Assembly: GCA_020650975.1 (NCBI GenBank)
Contig: JAIPMN010006852.1
Span: forward strand, 1 to 20,281
Direction: 5' to 3'
Length of the DNA stretch: 20,281 nt
Source of the DNA: Apostichopus californicus
Taxonomy: Eukaryota; Echinodermata; Holothuroidea; Aspidochirotida; Stichopodidae
Shown one piece after another: positions 11,117-20,281 of the stretch. Numbering within the stretch: the stretch's first letter is position 1; the number at the start of each line of letters is the position of its first letter. Below the pieces are notes generated by a model. The model ran no database searches and was not told where the DNA came from. It saw only the letters and a program-made list of their open reading frames with translations. The position numbers and the translations under genes were made by a program.

Positions 11117-13132
11117 TACAATGTGACAGGTTTGCACAATAAAACAAAAGTCTGGGTTTGACTACTGAACTGTTAATCTGTAAACTAAGAAATAAATAAA
11201 TACAGAAGTACACTCAAACATCATGTATAACCTAATGCAGAAACCATTAAATGTATTTCATGACTTCAAATTACCCCCTGTTTCTCAGCTGGACTTTATA
11301 AACTACAGAAAAAAATTTATCATATTTCAACTTTAGGGTTTAATAAAGGTTGGGAGATATACATCCACTTTAAGAAATTTTTACTAAAACTTTTACAACT
11401 TTATTTGTAAAGTCCTCTTCCTCAATGCTTCCTGTCTGCTCCAAACCATTCCCTCGCTTAACCATGTAATAGCTTTACCGTCTTCTTTACACTATCACTT
11501 GCAATGTGGTAATAGTTTCTATGGATGACAACTGCAATTCCAATTTCAATATTTACAATCTAGTCCACTGTCTACTAAATATCTCACTGTGCTTCCCTCC
11601 AGATTAACCTGTCCTTTAAGCCTGATTCAAGCGTTTATAAAGTCTCTCCCCTCTCCCCCACCCTCCATTTGCCCTGCAAACCCTGCCATTAGATCTATCG
11701 ATGACCTAATAATTTACAGAACACCATTTGATGTCTAAAGTTTTAACATTTTCTGGTGGAGAAAAACACTCGTACATGCGATTCACCATCCTCCCTACGG
11801 CCACACCGCCTCCGTTATTAAAATCCTGGAACCCTCCAAGCTACATATATGTTGATGCAGCTGCACGGTTCCTTTTCAGTTCAACAAGTTTACAATCCCT
11901 AGTCCTTTTCCTGATGGGTGAACGGTCCACACAGCTTGTTGCATCGCACGTGTATGACTAATAACTGATATTTCCAAAAAATTAATCACTTTGGTGGAAA
12001 ACTTAGGATGGTTAACTCGTTGCTCAATCACAACAACAGTCATTTAACCACACAAAAAATCTATATATATATTAACAGAGTAAAGATTTCCTCACAATTC
12101 CTTTTTTATCATAATGTTTATTTATGGTTACTTTGTGTGTTTCTCCCCTGCTTACTTAAATTAACCCTTCACATACATGAATAATGAAGCGTCTCTATGT
12201 AAATCACAAGGTAGGAAAAATGTGTAGAAAATAATGGAAGATAATCATAAGAAACTCTTCGGACATGACCTAATTAACAAAACAGGCAAATCAAGCCACA
12301 AGCTCACTCCAAGTTGCAGAAAATAACTCTCAAGAAAAAGACTCGATGCAGAAAGTGCAAAGAAAACAAAACACCACAAACGGAACATTAAAAAGGAGGA
12401 AAAATGTATCAAGTTAATGAAATCTCATAGAAAAGTCAAAATATTCAGACACAAACAGAAATTGGTTAGAAAATGTTTTTCTCCCCTCAAAAACAAAACA
12501 ACTGTCTCGAAATGACAACGATGCAGAGACTTCAAGCAAAAAAAGAAAGGAAAAAAAAAGACCAGAGGCAAAAACAAACTATCCCTCTACAAATCACAGC
12601 ATTTTTATGAGTTCACACAAAACTTTGAACGAAAGTACACGACAGAACTAGCTTTTTCATGACAGCAGAACAAATCTCTGAGAGAATCGTCAACGGCAAT
12701 GCTATTGTTTAACATTCATAAGAAAGGCAAACGACTGCAAACTAGCAAACAGCAGAGAATTATTGAAAACCCAATGGATTTAGAACCAAAATGTATATGA
12801 AAATCTATTCTTTTCTCTTTTCTTGTGGGGGGGGGGGGTTAAGGACATGGCTTGCAATTAGTTTTGTGTTAATAAGCAAAGAAAAGTTGACATATATATC
12901 GTAGAAAACAGAATAATAAATTCAAAATTAAACATTTGAGTGGTAGATCATGTTAAAACAAGCCACACATCTTGGAACCTAAACAGGTTAATGTGGTTGG
13001 GGGCATGCGGTAGTTGAAGGAAACATATCCATGTGATATTCTGTTTCTTTCTTCAATATTAATTAAAGCAGCAATGCAATTAACATGCAATTGTTTCTTT
13101 TTTTTTGAATTACACATGATTAATTTATCCAT

Positions 13133-13138
13133 TTTATT
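13133..13138 (-). promoter_or_regulatory. Possible polyadenylation signal AATAAA
   Basis: Plus-strand TTTATT, which is AATAAA on the coding strand. It lies about 230 bases after the TAG of the candidate last exon at 13366. This hexamer is common by chance in AT-rich DNA, so it is weak support. Confidence 0.25.
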
Positions 13139-13365
13139 CATGCAATTGCTTATGAGTGGTGATCAAACGTGTAGCCCTTTTAAACCATTGACATATATAT
13201 TATCTTAGTTCAATGATGCAAAAACAAACTTGATTAAACTTTCATGCAATATCATTTGGTACAATTAAGTATGAGTATTTTTGACAGGAATATAGGTTGG
13301 TTTTTAAACCAAGGAAGGAGGTGGGTGAGTCATGTAAGGAGGAGAAGGGTAGGGGTAAGAGAGGA

Positions 13366-13456
13366 CTAGAGCAATGGGGGGGGGGAGGTCAATGAATGGT
13401 TCGACAAACGAGTTGCCCCTGAATGTGACAGGAATCCTGTCAAGCTTTTCATCCTC
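13366..13456 (-). CDS. Candidate alternative last Cav1 exon (short C-terminus)
   Basis: A good acceptor, TTTGTTTACAG|GAGGAT, lies 243 bases downstream of the 13700 donor. Joining AG to its first G gives 29 further codons (RMKSLTGFLSHSGATRLSNH...) to TAG at 13368-13366, passing through a C10 homopolymer. A minus-strand AATAAA lies about 230 bases further on. Against this, a different frame (EDEKLDRIPVTFRGNSF..., to TAA at 13304) looks more protein-like but does not fit the incoming phase, and one extra C in the run would join the two frames. It may be an alternative terminal exon, an exon with a miscounted homopolymer, or noncoding. Confidence 0.4.
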
Positions 13457-13699
13457 CTGTAAACAAAAGTACATTCTACTGCTGAAGATATATTACATTG
13501 ACTAGGGGCTGACATGTAATCAGCATGCTAACCTGGTCTCATGTATGACTGGTAGTGACTTGCTTGGCATGAGGTCACGATAATGTGATGATCATAAGAA
13601 CATTCGTAAAGATTATGCAGGGTTATGGGGGAGAATAGATCGAGAGAAGAGGAGAGAAGGGGGCTTGTGAGAGGGATTAAGTAGTTGGTTAATTCCTAC

Positions 13700-13882
13700 C
13701 TGCTGTAGTCCCTATAGGGTTCCCTGTAGGGATCAACGTAAGGCTCTGGGTGGTACTCTCCTCCTGACGAGATGTCCTCCTCTAATCCATCGATGGGGCT
13801 TAAAGACCTCGGACTGAGGTCCTCCACCCTCTCCAGGAGTGACTGGTGTTGTTGGTGATTCATGTCACCTCGATGTACCATC
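13700..13882 (-). CDS. Cav1: Cav1 exon: distal tail, acidic and Tyr-rich end
   Basis: One completing base, 60 codons and two trailing bases. It encodes MVHRGDMNHQQHQSLLERVE, then DLSPRSLSPIDGLEEDISSG and GEYHPEPYVDPYREPYRDYS. The phase agrees with the previous exon (GG+G). The acceptor is CCCATTCTCAG|GATGGT. The donor, AGCAG|GTAGGA, departs from consensus at the fourth and sixth intron bases, which is compatible with regulated splicing. The Tyr/Pro/Glu-rich end (EPYVDPYREPYRDY) is repetitive. I recognise no named domain. The ATG at its start is not an initiator; the frame comes in from upstream. Confidence 0.85.
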
Positions 13883-14039
13883 CTGAGAATGGGATTTAAG
13901 ACAAAGATAGATTAAACTTAATCACTATTTAAAGGTATAATCTATAACAAAAGCAGCAAGAACAGAGACAGTATAGTAAACACACATGGTGATACTGTAC
14001 ATACAACTTCTCTTGCCGTATATTCCAACTCGCACATTT

Positions 14040-14318
14040 CGTTCCTCCAATAAACTGTACCTAACTGTTCCTAAACCACGCTTGAAGACCTATTGGTTAC
14101 AGAAGCTTTGAATAATCTGGCTCTTATCTATGGAACAAGTTACCAGATCACATTCAAACAATGCCCTAAACTTTCAAAAGTTTACTTAAGACCCATTTTT
14201 TCACTTGTTCTTTTGTAAATTAATTTACTTTCTTTGTAAAGCGCCTTGAGCAGTGACTAATTTTGTCTACTGATTTGGCGCTATATTAGTCTCATTTATT
14301 ATACTATTATTATTATAC
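14040..14318 (+). mobile_element. CR1-like non-LTR retrotransposon 3' end, 5'-truncated
   Basis: Plus-strand translation around 14126-14168 reads LWNKLPDHIQTMP, the typical end of a CR1/L2-clade ORF2. It is followed by a short noncoding tail with tgtaaagcgccttgagca and tttggcgctatatta, a motif pair seen at the 3' ends of such elements, and a decayed ATT microsatellite (about 14297-14318). The frame is broken after TMP by a TAA. The 5' limit is uncertain. It lies antisense to the calcium-channel gene. Confidence 0.75.
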
Positions 14319-14438
14319 AGTTGTCATAATTATCTACAACAAACATGCAATGTGTTTGTGCATCAAATTGTCATCATTTTGCTTCTATTATTAACTTGAT
14401 ATCAAAACTAGATCAAAGACAGATTTTCAAAGCACTAA

Positions 14439-14843
14439 AGGCCCGGTCACACTACAGCGATATTTTATCGGAATACGGTCCGATTTTTCCGTTTTTTAGG
14501 CCGTAGAGTGAGGTTTGTGGTAGTGAATGAAATGAATGCAGTGGAATATTCGATACCTACTCCAAATCTGAGGGGTTCTGGAACGGACTACTATCTGAAG
14601 TGACGTCACATCGAAAAACGATAAAAATCGGAAGAGAAATCGGATAGCTCTCCGATAAAAGGAAACGGAGTCAATATCAAAAGTTAGGAGAGGGCTATTC
14701 CACATTGGAATGGCTCAACATATAACAAATAAGGTCCTTTATCACTGTGGCTAGAAGACCCGAACGAAAAACTGGCTGTTTCGATTCCTCCGGGTAAATC
14801 GGATAGTATTCCGATAAAATATCGGTATAGTGTGACCGGGCCT
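14439..14843. mobile_element. PIF/Harbinger-type MITE, 405 bp
   Basis: Terminal inverted repeats of 45 bases match at 41 positions. Both ends begin AGGCCCGGTCACACTA inward, followed by CGATATTTTATCGGAATAC. TAA flanks both sides (14436-14438 and 14844-14846), as expected for the 3-bp TWA target duplication of PIF/Harbinger. The interior has no open frame of note and contains further CGATAAAA/TCCGAT repeats, so it is a non-autonomous element. It sits in the intron between exons 14925 and 13882. Confidence 0.88.
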
Positions 14844-14924
14844 TAAGAGTGTTCTACTGAACCAAAAGCTAAAAACTGAAGCATCAAGATGATTAAAAAA
14901 CGTAACTTTGATATGCCCACTTAC

Positions 14925-15283
14925 CCATGTGAATTAGGAGTTCTCTGTAAGAGAGGTGCGTGGACCGAGTTGACGGGGGAAAACCCAGGTGAATGGGGAG
15001 AGGAGACTTGCAGGGCGTTTCGAGGGTTGCCCCTTCTATTACGAAAAGACCCATGAGGAGAAAAGTTGTAAGGAGAGGTACTTCTTGGGGTAGGTTGATA
15101 ATTGTTGAGAGAGTTTGCTGGTGAAAGCTTGCGGTGGTTGTTGGGTGAAACGGTGATGTTCTGTGATTGGTATGGAGGTATGGGGTACTTCTGTGGGGAG
15201 TATGGAGTGTCGCTCTGATGCGGCGTAGACTGTCGTCTGTTGTGATAGATGTTCAATACCGTACCAAACAGTGAATGACTTCT
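14925..15283 (-). CDS. Cav1: Cav1 exon: Ser/Pro-rich cytoplasmic tail
   Basis: 119 codons plus two bases. It opens with RSHSLFGTVLNIYHN. The R-x-HSLFG start follows PNHR, as in L-type channels of other animals, which supports the join. The rest is low-complexity, rich in Ser, Pro, Asn and Gln, with many SP/TP sites (STPHQSDTPYSPQKYP, TVSPNNHRKLSPANS, TPRSTSPYNFSP, SSPHSPGFSP). These are potential proline-directed kinase targets (inference). It ends LLQRTPNSH plus GG. The acceptor is GTTTTTACAG|AGAAGT and the donor is CACATGG|GTAAGT. Reading upstream past the acceptor is open for about 72 codons, but that part includes a TGAT/TGAC repeat and is intronic. Confidence 0.92.
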
Positions 15284-16423
15284 CTGTAAAAACAAAGAAA
15301 TCAAATTACAGGTAACAATGAAACATATAAATAAAATAAATACACATATATATGCCGAATGTTTCACTGATTGACTGATTGACTGACCTACTGAGGGAGT
15401 GACTGATTGATCCATTGATTGATTCATGCATTGATTGATTTCATTATTCATGGCAGCTTTATGCACTTGAGCAACGACTGCTCCCAGAAATGTTACCAAA
15501 CCTGAGTATTACTCACTGAGATTGGTAAAGACTCATGCTGTGCCATCAATTGCTTTAGACAAAGAAATGTAAATCCACTTCTAAAAATTATACAGCATCC
15601 TACCTTCAACACAGTGTCTTAGTACACTTACCCTGTGGTTATGTCCTATGCAGCCTGGCTGCAGGATGCAACAAGCCCCTCAGCTTCCTACCTTCAACAC
15701 AGTGTCTTAGTACACTTACCCTGTGGTTATGTCCTATGCGGCCTGGCTGCGGGATGCTGCAAGCCCCTCAGCATCCTACCTTCAACACAGTGTCTTAGTA
15801 CACTTACCCTGTGGTTATGTCCTATGCGGCCTGGCTGCGGGATGCTGCAAGCCTCTCAGCATCCTACCTTCAACACAGTGTCTTAGTACACTTACCCTGT
15901 GGTTATGTCCTATGCGGCCTGGCTGCGGGATGCTGCAAGCCTCTCAGCATCCTACCTTCAACACTGTGTCTTAGTACACTTACCCTGTGGTTATGTCCTA
16001 TGCGGCCTGGCTGCGGGATGCTGCAAGCCTCTCAGCATTCTACCTTCAACACAGTGTCTTAGTACACTTACCCTGTGGTTATGTCCTATGCGGCCTGGCT
16101 GCGGGATGCTGCAAGCCTCTCAGCATCCTACCTTCAACACAGTGTCTTAGTTCACTTACTCTGTGGTTATGTCCTATGCAGGCTGGCTGCATGATGCAGC
16201 AAGCCCCTCAGCTTCCTACCTTCAACACTGTGTCTTAGTACACTTACCCTGTGGTTATGTCCTATGCAGCCTGGCTGCAGGATGCTGTAAGCCCCTCAGC
16301 ATCCTACCTTCAACACTGTGTCTTAGTACACTTACCCTATGGTTATGTCCTATGCAGCCTGGCTGCAGGATACTGCAAGCCCCACAGAATCCTACCTTCA
16401 ACACAGTGTCTTAGTACACTTAC
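15284..16423. other. Cav1 intron dominated by the donor minisatellite
   Basis: 1140 bases. The 88-bp array fills its 5' part in transcript order, and the TGAT/TGAC repeat lies near its 3' part. About 150 bases between them (15441-15592) hold nothing recognisable. Confidence 0.9.
15361..15440. repeat. TGAT/TGAC degenerate tetranucleotide repeat
   Basis: Imperfect runs of gattgactgattgactg and tgattgattcatgcattgatt in the intron just upstream (in transcript order) of exon 15283-14925. They generate a spurious Gln/Ser/Met-rich open frame on the minus strand. Confidence 0.8.
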
Positions 16424-16433
16424 CCTGTGGTTA
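15593..16433. repeat. 88-bp minisatellite, about 9.6 copies, carrying a splice donor in each unit
   Basis: Unit period is exactly 88 bases. The hexamer acttac (GTAAGT on minus) recurs at 15626, 15714, 15802, 15890, 15978, 16066, 16154, 16242, 16330 and 16418, the last being the genuine donor of exon 16424-16537. Units differ by a few substitutions. The inner ones share gcggcctggctgcggg and the outer ones gcagcctggctgcagg, suggesting repeated local duplication. The right edge is inside the exon (16433) and the left edge is at cagcatcc (15593). Open frames through the array are by-products of the repeat; 88 is not a multiple of three. Confidence 0.97.
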
Positions 16434-16537
16434 GGTTCTTCTTGTTCAAACAGTTCATTCTCATCCATTCCTTCAAGGTTACCAGAGATAGCTCTTTTGA
16501 TCTGTGGTCCCATGTCATGAAGTGTTCTAAGACCAGC
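16424..16537 (-). CDS. Cav1: Cav1 exon: post-IQ helix; its donor is the source of the minisatellite
   Basis: 38 codons in phase 0 at both ends. It encodes AGLRTLHDMGPQIKRAISGN then LEGMDENELFEQEEPNHR. AGLRTLHD(I/M)GP(E/Q)I is a conserved Cav1 post-IQ segment; the acidic stretch before PNHR is variable. The acceptor is GATCTTTCAG|GCTGGT and the donor is ACCACAGG|GTAAGTG. The last ten exon bases (16424-16433) and the donor form the final partial unit of the adjacent 88-bp tandem array. Read-through past the donor adds 26 codons and reaches TAA just before the next copy of the donor. Confidence 0.96.
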
Positions 16538-16875
16538 CTGAAAGATCAGAAAAGATTATCTTATTTATCAGTCAATCCTCTCATTAAACTACAAACATCA
16601 CCTAGTCTGAGCTCCAAAAAACTTGATGATTTCTTGAAGCTTTCCTTGGAAATACACAATATTGTCGAAGGATGAAATCTTCCAGTAGGCAGATGATAAT
16701 TATGTTTTATACAACAACAAAAATGATACGAAGATGCTAGGCTTAGCAATCAATCGCTACTTAACTGCTCGTCCACGAAGCAGCTCTATCTAATATCCGT
16801 TTTGTATTTGACCTTTGGAAGAAAATAAGTATTTATAAAAGAAAGACAAAGACCTCTACTTGACGACGGTCTTAC
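16538..16875. other. Cav1 intron, no other features
   Basis: 338 bases between the IQ exon and the post-IQ exon. AT-rich, with short open frames only. Confidence 0.9.
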
Positions 16876-16997
16876 CTGAAGAGCAAACGAGGCATTTGTC
16901 TGACCCTGACGTTCTCTTTTCCTTTGTTTAAACCGACGGAAGTAATCTTGAATCAAGTACGTTGCATAGAACTTGCCCACCGTCACATCATCATTAT
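16876..16997 (-). CDS. Cav1: Cav1 exon: IQ motif (calmodulin-binding)
   Basis: Two completing bases and 40 codons. It encodes [19 protein letters not shown], then [11 protein letters not shown], then [10 protein letters not shown]. The [13 protein letters not shown] core is the IQ motif; the Ile-Gln pair and the flanking aromatic anchors (Phe, Tyr) are intact, so calmodulin binding is expected. The preceding G joins AT to form Asp, giving ...[14 protein letters not shown]. The acceptor is CATCCTCTAG|ATAATG and the donor is CTTCAG|GTAAGA. It leaves in phase 0. Confidence 0.97.
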
Positions 16998-17841
16998 CTA
17001 GAGGATGAAAATACAATATCATTTTGATTAGCTTTTTGCTGACAGGCATGAATTGGGTGAAACTGTCATTTTCAAATAAGACAAGCCTTGGTTTTTTTAT
17101 ATGAGGTTACAATAGAGACTTCAACATAATGCTTTCACACTAAATACGTGACTTGAAGCCAACATAGATTGTCGAATCATTGTTGTAATTAGAACTGTTT
17201 TGTAATGTTAACAGAGATTAATCAAGGACCATTATTCAATTTTATTTAATTGGGGTCCCTTTTGAGAAGAATCAATCTCATAACTCTAAGAATATATCTA
17301 TCCATATATTTTTAAATAAAATATTTGCATGATTAATTATATATCCGGTAAAGATCAAATTAGAACTGGTTCCAATCTTTGACAAATAATTAATCAGATT
17401 AGCTTAACCATCATCAGCCAACAATCAAACCAGAGTTCATGTTCCTCGGCTTCACCACATCTTGTCTAAAAAGTATAATAGTCATTTATCTTGTTTCATG
17501 GTTTGTTGACATACATGGGAGCCTCGTCTAGAAAGGTTCGAAGAACTTGTCCAACCGAGAGAGGGATATATTCCATTTTATTTTTATTTTTTAATTCAAA
17601 AATATGTATATATTTTTTGCTCAAACTTGGCAACAAAAACCTACAATTATACTGACACATTACAATTGACATAAATATTTTAGGCAGTTAAATATGATAA
17701 TTAATGATGGATAAGAGAGTATGACACAAACAATAATTAAAACTAAGTTAGTAGAAAAATGGATGTGACAATGTTGAGAAGGATTCCATTATAAGTGAAA
17801 AGGAACAGGTGTTTCAATTAGTCGGAGAAGTAAATACTGAC
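16998..17841. other. Cav1 intron, no other features
   Basis: 844 bases between the pre-IQ and IQ exons. AT-rich with T-runs near 17577-17615. I see no repeat family or exon. Confidence 0.9.
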
Positions 17842-17943
17842 CTCCTGGAGGAGGCACGACCTGATCTAGTAGCTTGGGACTGGTTCTCTTCCAGATCTTC
17901 TTGATAACTGTTCGTAGTTCATCATTGGCTTGATCTATATTGC
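17842..17943 (-). CDS. Cav1: Cav1 exon: pre-IQ region
   Basis: Two completing bases, 33 codons and one trailing base. It encodes [18 protein letters not shown] then [15 protein letters not shown], matching the pre-IQ calmodulin-contacting helix of Cav1 channels (usual form ...EGNLEQANEELR...[11 protein letters not shown]). The acceptor is GTTCCACAG|GCAATA and the donor is CAGGAG|GTCAGT, where GTCAGT is weaker than GTAAGT. The 439-bp intron before it contains an antisense SINE whose edge lies 41 bases from this acceptor. Confidence 0.97.
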
Positions 17944-18382
17944 CTGTGGAACAACCAGAAACAAGGGAACTTTAAATAACATAAGGAGTGTTAGCTCAGT
18001 GGTTAACGTCGGTGCCTTTCAATCATAAGGTCCCGAGTTCGAGTCACTCCAAGATTAATGTATGTCGTCCAGGTACAGAGTTGTTGACAATTGACAATTC
18101 ATAATCATGGACGTTAAATATGAATCTAAGAGACTGACTTCGGTCAGCTTGCGGCTTTGATAAGCCAATGATGGCATCTTCGCAAGTTCCTGCTTGCAGG
18201 AGGATCTAAATCTAAATACATACATACATACAACATCGTAAATTAAAAGAATCAAATTTGATATTTTTTTGCTATCGATTCGGATAGTTCAGGTTTTGCT
18301 GTAAAATGAATTCAGCATTAGAGTGCAATTCCCCTGCATTGCCAATAATCACATTTAATATATCCATCCAAAAGAAACTCAC
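17944..18382. other. Cav1 intron containing the SINE
   Basis: 439 bases, over half of it the antisense SINE (17985-18231). The 41 bases between the SINE and the acceptor include the pyrimidine-rich GTTTCTGGTTGTTCCACAG. Confidence 0.9.
17985..18231 (+). mobile_element. tRNA-derived SINE, antisense to the host gene
   Basis: The 5' head (17985-18050) resembles a tRNA: box A ttagctcagtgg, box B gagttcgagtc, and acceptor-like ends ggagtg and cactcc. A tRNA-unrelated body of about 165 bases follows, then a tail of CATA repeats (18216-18231). The head does not fold as a functional tRNA, because the anticodon and T arms are mismatched. Target duplications are not clear (aacat on both sides at best). 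The element occupies over half of the 439-bp intron. Confidence 0.85.
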
Positions 18383-18485
18383 CTTCTGTTTTGATTCTTA
18401 GCGATGTCCTAATGAGGGCAAATAACGTTGCATTGAACATCACGGTACCGTCGCTATTCAAAGGCATGTTCATGGAGACAAGTTT
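18383..18485 (-). CDS. Cav1: Cav1 exon: post-EF-hand conserved region
   Basis: 34 codons plus one base, entering in phase 0 after ...IACK. It encodes [18 protein letters not shown] then [16 protein letters not shown]. This is the second EF-like segment, strongly conserved in L-type channels; Cav2 proteins differ clearly at [12 protein letters not shown]. The acceptor is TATCTACAG|AAACTT and the donor is AGAAG|GTGAGT. The trailing G joins GC of the next exon to give Gly. The three-exon run 19951-18383 contains no gaps against the family pattern. Confidence 0.97.
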
Positions 18486-18923
18486 CTGTAGATAACATCA
18501 AATTATGGAAAATGGTTACACACAGTGAGTTGTGATAGTTGCATTTTAAAAGTAACAAACGACATTCCTGAGTTATTCCATGAAAATCTGTACAGTATTG
18601 ATATCAATAAAACTGAATAACATTAATTGTCTTTGCTCACGATGTATTTATGTGACAGGAGACACCAAAGAAAGATTACAACCAGCACACTGTAACAACA
18701 ATTTGTACATATTACAGACTGTAACGCACTATCCAAAGCATTATTCCCTTCCCTCCCTCACTTCCCTATCTCCCCTTCCTTCCTTCCTTCCTCCCTACCT
18801 CTCTCCCCCCCTCCTCTGTTCCTCCTTCCCTATCTCGTCTGATTAGTCACAACTTCAATATCAGATGCATGAAGGTAACTCAGTGGCTGAAACTGAAAGA
18901 GGTAAAATGTTATTTCTACTTAC
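18486..18923. other. Cav1 intron with polypyrimidine tract
   Basis: 438 bases, holding the C/T tract at 18747-18832 and otherwise AT-rich sequence. Confidence 0.9.
18747..18832. repeat. Polypyrimidine tract (C/T on plus strand)
   Basis: Almost pure C and T over about 85 bases, including ccttccttccttcctccc. It lies in the intron between exons 18924 and 18485 and is purine-rich in the transcript. It resembles a degenerate CCTT microsatellite. Confidence 0.85.
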
Positions 18924-19020
18924 CTTACAAGCAATTCTATGAGGACACAACTTTCCAAAGCCTAATGGGGGTGATATATTACGTAATAGCGTAACAACGT
19001 CCAGATGCTTGATTCGACCC
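18924..19020 (-). CDS. Cav1: Cav1 exon: EF-hand loop and second helix
   Basis: One completing base plus 32 codons. It encodes [18 protein letters not shown] followed by [14 protein letters not shown], nearly the family consensus. With the previous exon it forms a 12-residue EF-hand-like loop, DPEATGRIKHLD, that spans the splice junction. This loop sits between IVS6 and the pre-IQ region and helps transduce calmodulin-dependent inactivation in L-type channels (family knowledge). The acceptor is TTTTCAG|GGGTCG and the donor is TGTAAG|GTAAGT, close to consensus. It leaves in phase 0. Confidence 0.97.

Positions 19021-20281
<1,261 letters not shown>

Larger units (their letters stand above)
8595..13303. 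other. Large Cav1 intron, proximal half
   Basis: Noncoding, AT-rich sequence containing the long inverted repeat at 9690-9913, the perfect hairpin at 11083-11107, A-rich sequence around 12495-12560 and a G run at 12827-12838. The open frames at 10390-10593 and 11728-11961 show no recognisable protein or splice context. I see no further exon. Confidence 0.6.
13883..14924. other. Cav1 intron with two mobile-element remnants
   Basis: 1042 bases between tail exons. The CR1-like 3' end (14040-14318) and the Harbinger MITE (14439-14843) make up about two thirds of it. The rest is unremarkable AT-rich sequence. Confidence 0.85.

Noticed and set aside
11728-11961. 77-codon plus-strand frame
   Set aside because: It lies antisense inside the intron with no recognisable motif and no splice context.
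15284-15499. N-terminal part of the 192-codon minus-strand frame
   Set aside because: It lies upstream of a clear acceptor and is produced by TGAT/TGAC repeats; the exon starts at 15283.
15593-16433. CRISPR-like array
   Set aside because: The whole 88-bp unit is repeated with no unique spacers, in animal intron DNA.
15635-16520. Series of nearly identical 82-89 codon plus-strand open frames
   Set aside because: They are the 88-bp minisatellite read in successive frames; they start at GTG, overlap each other and lie antisense to the intron.
16786-17049. Full 87-codon minus-strand frame around the IQ exon
   Set aside because: Only 16876-16997 is exon; the ends run through the acceptor and donor into intron.
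17985-18057. Functional tRNA gene
   Set aside because: Box A and B are present, but the anticodon and T stems are mismatched and a SINE body with CATA tail follows.

Overview
The window is metazoan nuclear DNA: AT-rich, intron-dominated, with GT-AG splice signals, microsatellites and transposon debris. There is no bacterial-type gene layout. The clear content is the 3' part of one gene on the minus strand, an L-type (Cav1) voltage-gated calcium channel alpha-1 subunit. Eight consecutive exons (20078 down to 13700) can be joined in phase. They run from the end of membrane segment IVS6 through the EF-hand, pre-IQ and IQ calmodulin-binding regions into a low-complexity cytoplasmic tail. An ninth exon (2176-2572) continues the frame after a long intron and ends in a splice donor, so the gene probably runs out of the window on the low-coordinate side. 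The nine exons total 1605 coding bases, or 535 codons.

The species cannot be fixed from sequence alone. A single Cav1-type gene with an unduplicated invertebrate-style tail, a tRNA-derived SINE with a CATA tail, and Harbinger-like and CR1-like fragments suggest a marine invertebrate. An echinoderm such as a sea cucumber is a guess, not a result.

Layout, high to low coordinate (direction of transcription): 20078-16424 holds six compact, strongly conserved exons with introns of 0.3-0.9 kb. One of these introns carries an antisense SINE beside the acceptor. 16433-15593 is a minisatellite of 88-bp units that overlaps the end of the sixth exon and carries a copy of its splice donor in every unit. 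15283-13700 holds two tail exons, separated by an intron with a CR1-like 3' end and a 405-bp Harbinger-type MITE. 13456-13304 is a candidate alternative last exon. 13300-2600 is a 10.8-kb intron with a long inverted repeat, hairpins, a tandem duplication and a CpG-richer patch that may be an internal first exon. 2572-2176 is the His-run exon. 2175-1 is AT-rich with no recognised exon.

The most interesting item is the minisatellite, where expansion across an exon-intron boundary has produced a tandem array of ten identical GTAAGT donor hexamers behind an ion-channel exon. The choice between a short and a long channel C-terminus after exon 13700-13882 is the second point worth checking.
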